Positions 38,629 through 46,874 of a DNA stretch of 64,000 nucleotides are shown piece after piece. A model generated the notes under the pieces. The model saw only the letters and a list, made by a program, of their open reading frames with translations, was not told the origin of the DNA and did not search any database. This DNA is from Flagellimonas hadalis. Lineage in GTDB: Bacteria > Bacteroidota > Bacteroidia > Flavobacteriales > Flavobacteriaceae. A program made the position numbers and the translations under genes. How positions within the stretch are numbered: position 1 is the first letter of the stretch; each line of letters begins with the position of its first letter. The DNA lies in assembly GCF_007785775.2 (NCBI RefSeq), contig NZ_VNIK02000004.1:186001-250000 (forward strand), in the 5' to 3' direction.

Positions 38629-39360
38629 TTATTTATCTCGAAACTCTTTAATTTTATCCAGTGTCCAGTTAATTGGTGGTCCAAAAGGCTCAAGTTTTTC
38701 TGCAATATCAATATCATCTAATCCATTTTCTATATATCGTTTAATTAGCATTTCGGCTTCATTCGGGTGAATTTCTTCTTCAACTCTTCTTATTCTGTTA
38801 TTTGGTTTAGACCTCACTTCTCTTTTTAGAGAGTTTAAATCTCGTCTCAGTTCTAGTAATTCTTTCTCTTCTTCTCCAACTTTTAATCTTTTTGTTTTAG
38901 ATACTTCTAAAAAAGTTGGGGGAATTGCATCTTCAGGACTTTTCAAAGTTTCCTCAAGTGCTTTTGCAATTTTATCTTTAAGAATGTCTCCCCAATCAGG
39001 TGAGTTTTTATCATAAACTATAACTCTTAAACTTCTCAAGTCAAATGGTACATCTTCCATAGATGCCGTTATTAATATGGCTGGTTTGGTTATTGCATGT
39101 GCAAGACCCAATTCGTAAAAAACATTTGGGTTTTTATTGGTTAAATCCGCCAAAATCACATTTGCATTTTTAGTGTAATTCCAAATGTCATTTACTATAT
39201 TACCAGGTCTGTATAAATCATCAGCTCTTTTTGCTTCAAAACCAGCTTTTTCTATTGCTGGGACATAGATATCGGAAAAATATTTATCAAACCACCCACC
39301 AAAAGGCATAATGATAAAGCAATTCGGTCTCTCTTTATTATTTAACTCTTTTTTGGCCAT
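38629..39360 (-). CDS. Nucleoside 2-deoxyribosyltransferase-like protein
   Basis: A 243-residue protein with an N-terminal domain (about 12-145) of the deoxyribosyltransferase-like/SLOG-related fold: CFIIMPFGGWFDKYFSDIY, a RADDLYRPGNIVNDIW loop, ILADLTNKNPNVFYELGLAHA (the glutamate in YELG is the likely nucleophile) and PFDLRSLRVIVYD. The C-terminus has a charged linker and a small helical domain (EAEMLIKRYIENGLDDIDIA) that may bind nucleic acid. ATG 39360 is used; the open frame extends to a TTG at 39384. It leads the AT-rich island. It could make, sense or degrade a nucleotide signal; none of these is shown. Confidence 0.8.
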   Translation of the reverse strand: MAKKELNNKERPNCFIIMPFGGWFDKYFSDIYVPAIEKAGFEAKRADDLYRPGNIVNDIWNYTKNANVILADLTNKNPNVFYELGLAHAITKPAILITASMEDVPFDLRSLRVIVYDKNSPDWGDILKDKIAKALEETLKSPEDAIPPTFLEVSKTKRLKVGEEEKELLELRRDLNSLKREVRSKPNNRIRRVEEEIHPNEAEMLIKRYIENGLDDIDIAEKLEPFGPPINWTLDKIKEFRDK

Positions 39361-39747
39361 TGATTTAATTTTTATTGCACACAACTTGTTTATGGATCAT
39401 TGAAACACTTATATACCTCCTGAAATGGGGCAATATATATGCACGTAATCTTCGTTATGCAAAGCATAAATAAATTCGGTGGTGTAAGCATGGGGAGGGG
39501 AGGTGTGTCCAAAATACTAATTCCCAGTCAATTGACATTATGGAAAAACCACAAAAAAACTAGGGGATTTCCCTAATTTCAATCGCAAATTGACAAATAT
39601 CAATACTTTAGAAGTCGGAAGTCGGGAGTCGGGTTCAATGGACAATGAACAATGAACAGGAAGGGTTAATGGGTAAAGGGTAATGATGTAGGAGAAGTTT
39701 TCAGTTGCTTTCCTAACTCCTAACTCCTAACTCCTAACTCCTAACTC
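39361..39747. other. Non-coding upstream boundary of the island, repeat-rich
   Basis: I see no gene in these 387 bases. They hold an inverted repeat TTATGC-AAA-GCATAA (39455-39469), a degenerate GTCGGAAGTCGGGAGTCGGG tract (39613-39632), an AATGGACAATGAACAATGAAC tract and, at the end, the TCCTAAC tandem array. The first 60 bases next to the deoxyribosyltransferase-like gene are AT-rich and likely hold its promoter. Confidence 0.5.
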
Positions 39748-39752
39748 CTAAC
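39711..39752. repeat. Tandem array of six TCCTAAC units
   Basis: Six perfect 7-base units in a row; the last unit supplies the TAG stop codon of the DUF748 gene on the minus strand. Confidence 0.95.
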
Positions 39753-40863
39753 CCTTATCCTTTTCCCCTTTGGACTTCTTCTTCGCGGTTTCCTGCACGT
39801 TCTCAAACTCAATGTCGTTGTCCACAATCCCTTTGAACGCCTTGATCCAGGCATTTTTAAAGATGTTGGTCACGGTGGGCCAGGTCTTCGTTTTTACATC
39901 GTTCAGGTCGCCCTCGATGGGCACTTTGGTGGCGAGGGTGTTCTGCTTGTGGTTCTTCAACACAAACTTGAAAAAGCCAACAAAACCTTCCCAAAGCGTT
40001 TCCAAAAAGGCATCTTCCTTGCCAATGAGCTTGGTGTCCTTCAAAATAGGCTTGAGGTAGCCCTTCAGGTAGCCGTCGGCAATGGCGAGTTCGCTGTAGA
40101 GGTTAAAGGTGCCCTTGTCAAAATCGATGCCCGCGTAGTGGTCCGTAAAATCATTGAGGGCCGTGGCATTTGCATTTTCCAGGGAAAGGGCGAGGTCCAT
40201 ATCGGGAATCTGCTTTACGAGGTCCATCTGGCCTTCCAAATGCAGGTTGCCCCCACCAATGCTGATGGCGTCGGCAGAAAGGTTGCTGGGCAGGCGGGCC
40301 TCGGTGCGCACCACGTTGCGGAGGTTGGTGGCGTAGAGTTCTATTTGGTCGAGATGGAGGTCAATGTTGGGGTCGGCAGTGAGTTGCACAAAGGCCATTT
40401 TCCCTCCGTGGATCTCCAGTTTGTTGATGTCGATGGGAACGAGGTCCGTCAACGCCTTGCTCCAATCGTCAATATCGGCATCGTCCTCGCTTTCCTTTTG
40501 CTGGTCCTCGAACACATAGATCACCGTGGGCCGGGTCATATTGATCTCACTCACCACCTTGCCCTTCAGCAGGGAGCTCCACTCGATGGAAATGTTCGTT
40601 TTTTCAAAATCCAGAAAGGGAATCTGGGAACCGGCGTTCACCTTGTTGAGGTAGAGATGATCGATGGTATAGGCCCCGGTGATCAACGACAGGTCGATGT
40701 CCTCCACTTGGCCATAATACCCCGGAATGTCCGCCAGCACCTTGTTCACATAATTTTTTACGATATAGGGCAGCGCAATCCGGAACGCGATGAGCAATAC
40801 GATCAAGATCGCGGGCAGGAGGTACCGTTTCCGTTTGTATATTTTTTTGCGCTGTTTTGTCAT
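39748..40863 (-). CDS. AsmA/DUF748-like membrane protein
   Basis: A 371-residue protein with a basic N-terminus, a membrane helix at about residues 15-35 and a long periplasmic beta-rich region containing DIDKLEIHGGKMAFVQL-like blocks of the DUF748/AsmA type. AsmA-like proteins are thought to bridge the envelope for lipid transfer; function here is inferred. The open frame extends upstream, but ATG 40863 gives the natural N-terminus and overlaps the preceding gene's stop by 4 bases (ATGA), so the two are coupled. The C-terminal KSKGEKDKG tail ends within the TCCTAAC array. Confidence 0.83.
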   Translation of the reverse strand: MTKQRKKIYKRKRYLLPAILIVLLIAFRIALPYIVKNYVNKVLADIPGYYGQVEDIDLSLITGAYTIDHLYLNKVNAGSQIPFLDFEKTNISIEWSSLLKGKVVSEINMTRPTVIYVFEDQQKESEDDADIDDWSKALTDLVPIDINKLEIHGGKMAFVQLTADPNIDLHLDQIELYATNLRNVVRTEARLPSNLSADAISIGGGNLHLEGQMDLVKQIPDMDLALSLENANATALNDFTDHYAGIDFDKGTFNLYSELAIADGYLKGYLKPILKDTKLIGKEDAFLETLWEGFVGFFKFVLKNHKQNTLATKVPIEGDLNDVKTKTWPTVTNIFKNAWIKAFKGIVDNDIEFENVQETAKKKSKGEKDKG

Positions 40864-42413
40864 TTCTTGTTCTTTTGTTTTTTGTCCTTGCCCGTCATGG
40901 TGTCCACCAAACCGTTCCTGACGTTCAGCCACAGGTAGTTGAAGAAGGATTTGTCCGTGCGTCGTTTTACTTTGAATTCCCCGAGTCGGTATTTATCACC
41001 ATCTTCCTTGGAGGACTTTTTTGCAAAGATGTTCACCACTGCGGTGAGCAGCTTGTTCACGCCCAGCCGGTCTTTTTTCAGCACCATGAACTCAAATTGG
41101 TCGTAGGCCATTTTCATGTCGCCCTGCGATTCCACTTCGTTGCCACTGAAGGTGAAGTACATTTCGTCAATGGAGCCCTTGACCTCTGCACCCAGATTGG
41201 TTTTGAGGAAGGGGTTGATCTTTTGCGAATTGAATTGCACTAGATTGCCCGTTGCCAAGAAATCGTTGCTCTTGCTCTGTGGGTCGAAGGACCAATCGAG
41301 GGTAAGGTGCCCATCGCCCATCAACCTGGATTTCGTGGACACGGTGACCATGCCACTGCCCCGGCTGTGCAGGTTGGAGATGGTGGCGTCCAGTTGGGTG
41401 AACCTCAGACTTTCGGGATCCACTTTTTCTTCCAGGCGTTCCTCGTAGGTGATGGTCCCGTCCGAAATAGCGATGGAATCCACCTGAAGGTCAAAATCAA
41501 GGTCACGAAGGGCCTGGTTGTACAGTTTTTTATGGGTAGTGTCGTCCGGAAGCAGTTTGTCCCGGTACACCCGAAAAATGGGCTGTTCCAATTGCAGTTG
41601 GGCCAACCGGAATTTGGGGAGTCCATCACTGTGGCCAAAACTGAACTGTTTCAAACGGACGGTATCGATGGTGAGGTCGTAGTGGTCGTGCTCCACCCGA
41701 AGTTTTTTGGACAGTTCCTCTTGGCTGTACTTGCTTTTCAGTTCCAATCGGTGGATCTGCCCTTCGTCTGCATTGAGCTGAATCTGTTGCAGGCGGAGAA
41801 ACTCGAAAGGCCCCAGGTCGCAATAGAGTTGTTGGGTCTTCAGTTCATATGCACCATAGGTGAAGGGGAGTTCTTGGGTCGTGGTTCCGTCCATCAAAAT
41901 GTCTGCCAAGGAAAAGTCGATGCCCTCAATGTGCAGTTGGATGCTGTCAGATGCTTTGCGGAACTGTTTCAGCTCACCTTTGGTGATGGTGAATTTATCA
42001 ATCTCCAGTTGGGTGGACGGGCCTGTGTCCTTCTTCTTTTTGGGAAGAGGTTTTTTATCCTTTTTCCGATAATTGAAGACGGGTTCCTCTAGGTGCAGTT
42101 CAGAAATGGCCACTTTGTCCTTGGTGAGCAGGGCCAGATACCCAAGACCGGACAGGGTGATTTCCTTGGCGGCCAGTTCCAGGGTATTGCTGCTGTCCTT
42201 GGCGCTGACACCTTGGAGTTGGATCTTGCCCAAAAGCACATTGGTGCTCAGTTTGTCGTAGTGCAGCGTGATTTCTTGGGGAATTTTGGTCTTCAGGGCC
42301 TGCTTTACCTTTTTGGTGAACAACAGTTGCGCCGTTCCCCATATGCCCAGCAAAAGCACGATAGATCCCAATAGGATCCTCCTTTGGTTGGATGTGTTGT
42401 TGTTTTTGGGCAT
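40860..42413 (-). CDS. AsmA/DUF748-like membrane protein
   Basis: A 517-residue protein with a membrane helix at about residues 12-30 and a long periplasmic beta-repeat region (GKIQLQGVSAKDSSNTLELAA is typical). A lysine-rich linker KDKKPLPKKKKDTG interrupts it near residue 120. It shares architecture with the following gene, so the pair may work together on envelope lipid transport, which is inferred. C-terminal tail GKDKKQKNKK is basic. Confidence 0.85.
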   Translation of the reverse strand: MPKNNNTSNQRRILLGSIVLLLGIWGTAQLLFTKKVKQALKTKIPQEITLHYDKLSTNVLLGKIQLQGVSAKDSSNTLELAAKEITLSGLGYLALLTKDKVAISELHLEEPVFNYRKKDKKPLPKKKKDTGPSTQLEIDKFTITKGELKQFRKASDSIQLHIEGIDFSLADILMDGTTTQELPFTYGAYELKTQQLYCDLGPFEFLRLQQIQLNADEGQIHRLELKSKYSQEELSKKLRVEHDHYDLTIDTVRLKQFSFGHSDGLPKFRLAQLQLEQPIFRVYRDKLLPDDTTHKKLYNQALRDLDFDLQVDSIAISDGTITYEERLEEKVDPESLRFTQLDATISNLHSRGSGMVTVSTKSRLMGDGHLTLDWSFDPQSKSNDFLATGNLVQFNSQKINPFLKTNLGAEVKGSIDEMYFTFSGNEVESQGDMKMAYDQFEFMVLKKDRLGVNKLLTAVVNIFAKKSSKEDGDKYRLGEFKVKRRTDKSFFNYLWLNVRNGLVDTMTGKDKKQKNKK

Positions 42414-42466
42414 GCTGTGTTTTTTTGGTTGAACTGATAGACTAATCTACGACATAGATGTGTGGT

Positions 42467-42853
42467 TTAGCTTTCCGTGTCCAGAAAAGCGGCCACATCG
42501 GAAGGGGAGGTGATCTGGATCGCTGTATGGCCGTTCACCAAAATGGGTCTTTGGAAGGCCTGTGGACAATTGCCCAACAGTTTCAGCCAATCGTGCGGAT
42601 CCTCGATATCGGGGTCTTTGCCATAGGCCGCTATGAAATCGGGATGCTGGGTATCGATCAATTTGTGAAGGGGCAGGTCAAGGTGATTGGCCAGTTCGGC
42701 CCATTGTGTTCCCGTGACCTTGGTCTTGGCGATATCCACTTCCATGATCTTTTTGTCCGAAGCCTGCACATAGGCCAAGGCTTGTTTGCCAATAGAGGTG
42801 ACGGAGCTGTAATAAAACTTGATTTCCCGGTCATTTGTAGCAATTACCCCCAT
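42467..42853 (-). CDS. ArsC-like thioredoxin-fold protein
   Basis: A 128-residue protein of the arsenate reductase (ArsC/Spx) superfamily: FYYSSVTSIGKQALAYVQAS replaces the usual N-terminal C-x-x-x-R loop, and PILVNGHTAIQITSPSDVAAFL is the family's C-terminal strand. The catalytic cysteine is missing (serines at that place), so arsenate reduction is unlikely; a regulatory or unknown role is more probable. It stands between the AsmA-like pair and the haem module. Confidence 0.8.
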   Translation of the reverse strand: MGVIATNDREIKFYYSSVTSIGKQALAYVQASDKKIMEVDIAKTKVTGTQWAELANHLDLPLHKLIDTQHPDFIAAYGKDPDIEDPHDWLKLLGNCPQAFQRPILVNGHTAIQITSPSDVAAFLDTES

Positions 42854-42934
42854 GATGTTCTGAATTATGGTTTATGCCAAGTTGGGGATTTTTAGGGGCA
42901 CTCGTTGACGCAATCCATTTATTTGGTGTCGTAA

Positions 42935-42965
42935 AACAGAAAAGCGGGGCAATCTCTTGCCCCGC
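42935..42965 (-). terminator. Terminator downstream of the HmuY-like gene and micro-ORF
   Basis: On the minus strand GCGGGGCAA-GAGA-TTGCCCCGC is followed by TTTTCTGTTTT. It lies just after a TTGAGTTAG element. Confidence 0.88.
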
Positions 42966-42977
42966 CATTCACACAAA

Positions 42978-43058
42978 CTAACTCAAACTACACGTCAAAA
43001 AGGCGATAATGATAACAAACAATCCGGTAACTTTGAGCAGTCCGATGAGTCCATCCAT
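42978..43058 (-). CDS. Candidate 26-residue membrane micro-protein
   Basis: The frame reads MDGLIGLLKVTGLFVIIIAF and then LTCSLS before TAG, that is, one clean hydrophobic segment with a single cysteine, between the HmuY-like gene and its terminator. There is no strong ribosome binding site, and the stop codon is part of a TTGAGTTAG element shared with non-coding places, so translation is uncertain. Confidence 0.4.
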   Translation of the reverse strand: MDGLIGLLKVTGLFVIIIAFLTCSLS

Positions 43059-43093
43059 TAGTTATAATGGACGGAACAATAGGTTGTGTCCGC

Positions 43094-44602
43094 TTACAGA
43101 CGTTCGTAGGTGAACTGGAAATGTCCTCTTTCCCCTTCGGTGCTGGTATAGGCCGTAAAGTTGAGTTTATAGTAATTGCCATCGGCATCCTTCAGTACAT
43201 AGTATCGGCCCGTGTTGACGACACCTCCAAAAGTATCTCTCCAACCGCTACCCACAACGGCCCTATTGTCATACACCAAAGCGGATTCGTCCACATCGGC
43301 CATGGTAAAGTTGGCATAGGTGGGTACATCACCTTCAATGGTCACTTGATAGAGGCCCACACCGCCCAAGGTATTGTGCACCACATAGTCCGAATAGGTA
43401 AGACCAGCGGCAATAGGACCTTGATAGCCATAATAAGTGAACACCCCACTGAGGTTGATGTCCCATTCTTCCTTGGCAGGTTCCACGCTTACGGTTTCGC
43501 CGTTGGTCAGGCTAAAGGCGGTGATGTTATGGGCAGCATCTTTGGGAACGGTCACCTCGGAAAAAGCAGTGGTCTCGTTCAGGTCGGCATATTGGATGGT
43601 ATAGCTGTTGCCATCACTCAATATCCTTACTTTGATAATGTCCCGAAGGTCACCCGTGGTATTGATGCTTCCAGTTTCTGCAGGTTCGGTGGGAATTTCT
43701 TTTCCTAGGCTTACCAAATACACATAGTTTTCTTCCGCGGTAGTGGATATTTCCGCAAAGGCGGTCCCTTCCAAGGTGCCTTCAGGGCTATCGGTGAACG
43801 AGATCCCTGCTTCAAGATTTCCATACTGGTTATAGCCCACAGGCAATCCGACCAATAATTCGGCTACGGTGCTTACATTGACCGTGGTGGGTTGGAACAT
43901 GGCGTCCAAGGCATTCAACTCCATCGGTGCGGGAAGTTCACTGCTCTCGGTCACGGAAAGGAGGTCGGTCACTCCCGTCAGCTTCACGGCAGAAACGGAA
44001 AGTGAGGCATTGAGGAAAACACGGTTTTCCGTCCCGTTATAGAGTCCAATTTCCCATAGGTCACGTCGCACAGCGGTCTGTACCCCGGTGCTGAAATCAA
44101 AATAGACTTGGTTGGGTTGGTTGGAACCTCCGTTTTCCGTGTCGATGATGCCACTGGTGGCCGCAATGGGGGTATAGCTGACTAAGGATGATGAAGTTGT
44201 TCCTGTGGACCAATCCGCATCGCTAAAACCATCTATGGTAAAGGTGACGGACTTGGAGGTTCCCTCTATGGCATTGGTAAGCTTGTTGAAGGTGAAGCTG
44301 GCATTTGTATCGCCGGATGTTACGGGCACTGAAATGGTGCCGGAACTTCCATCAGGCGAAGTGGTGAAATCTGTTCCGTATTCGGCATTGTCCCCAGAAT
44401 AGGAAACGGTAATGGTGCCATCTTCCGAAGCTGATCGGGAAAAGTTCAGGACAATCTCCTTGGAAGTTTCCTCTTCGGTGGTGCTCACTGTGGCACTGGC
44501 AAAAGTGGCCGTAAAGTCGATTAGGTTTTCGCCGTCATCATCACTACAAGAACTGAGGATGAGCATCAATGCAATTGCTTTTAAAAGGATCGTTTTTTTC
44601 AT
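43094..44602 (-). CDS. HmuY-like haem-binding lipoprotein
   Basis: A 502-residue lipoprotein (lipobox LSSC19) with an N-terminal Calx-beta-like region (about 25-135, NAEYGTDFTTSPDGSSGTI) and two regions resembling HmuY: RRDLWEIGLYNGTENRVFLN near residue 180 and EEWDINLSGVFTYYGYQG through KLNFTAYTSTEGERGHFQF at the C-terminus. HmuY proteins capture haem at the surface and hand it to a TonB receptor, which is encoded just upstream here (5 bases). The duplicated pattern suggests a pseudo-repeat or a split domain. Specificity for haem is inferred. Confidence 0.83.
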   Translation of the reverse strand: MKKTILLKAIALMLILSSCSDDDGENLIDFTATFASATVSTTEEETSKEIVLNFSRSASEDGTITVSYSGDNAEYGTDFTTSPDGSSGTISVPVTSGDTNASFTFNKLTNAIEGTSKSVTFTIDGFSDADWSTGTTSSSLVSYTPIAATSGIIDTENGGSNQPNQVYFDFSTGVQTAVRRDLWEIGLYNGTENRVFLNASLSVSAVKLTGVTDLLSVTESSELPAPMELNALDAMFQPTTVNVSTVAELLVGLPVGYNQYGNLEAGISFTDSPEGTLEGTAFAEISTTAEENYVYLVSLGKEIPTEPAETGSINTTGDLRDIIKVRILSDGNSYTIQYADLNETTAFSEVTVPKDAAHNITAFSLTNGETVSVEPAKEEWDINLSGVFTYYGYQGPIAAGLTYSDYVVHNTLGGVGLYQVTIEGDVPTYANFTMADVDESALVYDNRAVVGSGWRDTFGGVVNTGRYYVLKDADGNYYKLNFTAYTSTEGERGHFQFTYERL

Positions 44603-44607
44603 TGGTT

Positions 44608-46770
44608 TTAATTAAAATTTAGATTGTATAAAAGTTTTAGAAAATAAGATCTCCCATTGCCGAACAAACGGCTGGAGGATACGGAAGAGCCATGGGCCCC
44701 CGACGGTACATCCGAGGCATTTACCCGGACGATGTCGAAGATGTTCCTGGCCCCAAGGGTAATGTTGAAATTCTTGGTGATGTTGGTCCTCACCGACGCA
44801 TCCATCCACGTGAAATCATCGGTCTGCCCGATCACGGGACCGTCCGTATCGTTCAGGACCACCTGTGTCCTTCCATTATATTTCAGTTGTGCCGACAAAG
44901 TGGTATTGATGGAAGGGATGGTATAGCCCACGGAGGATTGTAGGTTGAAACTCCACAGGTAATCGCTGTTGCTCACTTGCGACTCATCTATGGCCGTGGA
45001 CTCACCCAAGTAGGTAGCTCCCAAGGAAAGCTGCCAGCGGTCCATCATCAGGGAATTTTCCAGCGAAAAGCCCAAGATCTTGGAATAGTCCACATTGGCA
45101 AAGGTGAAAAGGTTCCTGTCCTCTTCGTCCGTGGTGACCACTGAGGCTATTTTGTCCTTGATGTCAAAATAATAGGACTTGAAAGCGGTTTTCAGCATGC
45201 TGCTTTCGCCAAGTCGGAACTTGTCCTCCAGGTTCAGGAAAATGGAAATACCATCTTCGGGGCTTAGATCCGGATTGCCCTGCACATTGTGGTTGGAATC
45301 CACAAAGTAGAAGAAAAGCTCCTCAAAATTGGGGGCCCTGAAGGCCGACCCGAATATGGCCTTTACCTTGAAGGTATCGGTGATATCGTAAGTGGAGGAG
45401 AGGGACCAGATCAGTTTGTTGCCGAACTGGGAATTGTTCGTATATCGCGCTCCGGGGAAGATGGAAAACCTATCCGAAACATTGAAATCGGCCACCCCGA
45501 AAAAATCATAGTTCTCCAAGGTGTTTTCCACCACATCGTTGGAGTACTCACCTGTGGCGATGGCGTCAAATCCGGTCTGATGGGTGAACTCGTAGCCCAA
45601 TTGCAGGTTGAAAAAATCGGACTTGGGGACCATGTTGCCCACAAAGCCCTTGGAGTACCAAATCTCAGAGGATTGGCTCAGGTTGTCCGCCGTGTAGGAT
45701 TCAATGCCCCGTTGCAGGATGTTATAGACATATTGTTGATAGTACCGTTTTTGGGTCTGTTGGGAAAAGGAAAGGTTATAGATGGTCTGGCCTTTTAACG
45801 GTCCGGAAATGTTGAGATTGTTCATCACCCTTTGGGTGTCGAAGTTTTCGTCAAGGGCCGTGGGCTCCACCATGCCGGTGTCACTGTTCAACCTTCCGTT
45901 CACATTACGGTTGTACACGGCCACGGTCTCATCATAATATTGGAACTTATAGAAAATGCTGTGTTTGCCAAGGCCAGTGTTGAGGTTGGCGAAGGCGGTG
46001 AACTGCTCTTTGGGGTTCCATTCCATTCCCCGAAGCCCGTCATTCACCACGGCATTGTCCTGTATGTTCACATAATTCCTGCCTTGATAGCCATTAAAGA
46101 AACCCGCAAAATCATTCCGGGAACCGCCTATGGAAATACTGGTCTTCTCACTGAGTTGGTGGCTCAATTTTGCATTTTGGATGTGTCGGCCCTTATCGAA
46201 CCATTCATATTCATCACCCACCGTTTCTTCTTGGACGGACAATTGAAGTTGCCATTTGGCATGGTCCAGACCGCGTTTGGTCACGATATTGATGACCCCG
46301 GCCACGGCATTGTCCCCATAGAGCACGCCCATGGAACCTTCCACAATCTCGATTCGTTCCACATCTTCCAGATTGATCTGCGTGATGTCTATATTGTTGC
46401 CCATACCATTGTCGCTGGCCATCGGAATGCCGTCGATGAGCACTTTTACATATTGTCCGTCCAGACCGAACATGCTGATGGTGGACCTACCTGTGGATGG
46501 GTCGGGGGTGACCGTGATATTGAGATTGTAGTTAAGGATGTCCGCAAGATTGTTCCCAGCCACTTTGGCAATGTCCCTTTGATCTAGGACACCCACGGCA
46601 AAAAGTTTTTTGCTGAGCGACATGACCTGACTTTCCCCGGTGACCACGACCTCGTTAAGGTTTTGCATGGACATGGAGTCTTTTTCCATGGTGTTGTTTT
46701 CTTGGGTGTGACCTATCGCGTAGATAAAGAGAGAAGTAATAAGAATTTTACTATATTTATTTAGACTCAT
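44608..46770 (-). CDS. TonB-dependent receptor, probable haem/iron uptake
   Basis: A 720-residue outer-membrane receptor with a signal peptide, a plug domain (VVVTGESQ, then ILNYNLNITVTPDPSTGRST and VERIEIVEGSMGVLYGDNAVAGVIN) and a full barrel. The ATG at 46770 is used because the preceding codons of the open frame lie in the promoter. No N-terminal CarboxypepD domain is present, which fits siderophore/haem receptors rather than SusC. It is followed directly by the HmuY-like gene and is divergent from the DUF6607/FMN pair, forming an iron-uptake module. Confidence 0.92.
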   Translation of the reverse strand: MSLNKYSKILITSLFIYAIGHTQENNTMEKDSMSMQNLNEVVVTGESQVMSLSKKLFAVGVLDQRDIAKVAGNNLADILNYNLNITVTPDPSTGRSTISMFGLDGQYVKVLIDGIPMASDNGMGNNIDITQINLEDVERIEIVEGSMGVLYGDNAVAGVINIVTKRGLDHAKWQLQLSVQEETVGDEYEWFDKGRHIQNAKLSHQLSEKTSISIGGSRNDFAGFFNGYQGRNYVNIQDNAVVNDGLRGMEWNPKEQFTAFANLNTGLGKHSIFYKFQYYDETVAVYNRNVNGRLNSDTGMVEPTALDENFDTQRVMNNLNISGPLKGQTIYNLSFSQQTQKRYYQQYVYNILQRGIESYTADNLSQSSEIWYSKGFVGNMVPKSDFFNLQLGYEFTHQTGFDAIATGEYSNDVVENTLENYDFFGVADFNVSDRFSIFPGARYTNNSQFGNKLIWSLSSTYDITDTFKVKAIFGSAFRAPNFEELFFYFVDSNHNVQGNPDLSPEDGISIFLNLEDKFRLGESSMLKTAFKSYYFDIKDKIASVVTTDEEDRNLFTFANVDYSKILGFSLENSLMMDRWQLSLGATYLGESTAIDESQVSNSDYLWSFNLQSSVGYTIPSINTTLSAQLKYNGRTQVVLNDTDGPVIGQTDDFTWMDASVRTNITKNFNITLGARNIFDIVRVNASDVPSGAHGSSVSSSRLFGNGRSYFLKLLYNLNFN

Positions 46771-46788
46771 TCTATATAATTGTTGGAA

Positions 46789-46796
46789 CAAATATA
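46789..46796 (-). promoter_or_regulatory. -7 promoter element of the haem receptor operon
   Basis: The minus strand reads TATATTTG, matching TAnnTTTG, 18 bases before the receptor ATG. Confidence 0.65.
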
Positions 46797-46808
46797 TATT
46801 TTATTTTT

Positions 46809-46831
46809 ATTCAATCTAAATAAGTTTAGTA
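46809..46831. promoter_or_regulatory. Candidate Fur-type operator between divergent iron genes
   Basis: The AT-rich dyad CTAAA-TAAG-TTTAG (46816-46829) lies between the two divergent -7 elements, in reach of both. Its look (TTATTTAGATTGAATA on the minus strand) resembles Bacteroidota Fur boxes; this is an inference from position and composition. Confidence 0.4.
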
Positions 46832-46837
46832 TTTTTG
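46830..46837 (+). promoter_or_regulatory. -7 promoter element of the DUF6607/FMN-binding operon
   Basis: TATTTTTG matches TAnnTTTG, 37 bases before the ATG at 46875. Confidence 0.65.
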
Positions 46838-46874
46838 TACTTTAACATTCTGAAAACAACTAACAGATACCCGT

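Noticed and set aside
36414..39360. Canonical Thoeris or CBASS system
   Set aside because: There is no SIR2-SLOG ThsA and no CD-NTase gene; only the TIR and SLATT parts match, hence the label Thoeris-like.
39361..39747. Integron cassette or attC site ahead of the island
   Set aside because: No integrase in the window and no clear R'/R'' pair; the short dyad TTATGC/GCATAA alone is insufficient.
39711..39752. CRISPR array
   Set aside because: Units are 7 bases with no spacers; it is a simple tandem repeat.
39949..40938. A 329-codon plus-strand open frame across the AsmA-like pair
   Set aside because: Antisense to two genes with membrane helix and coupled stop/start; composition is that of a shadow frame.
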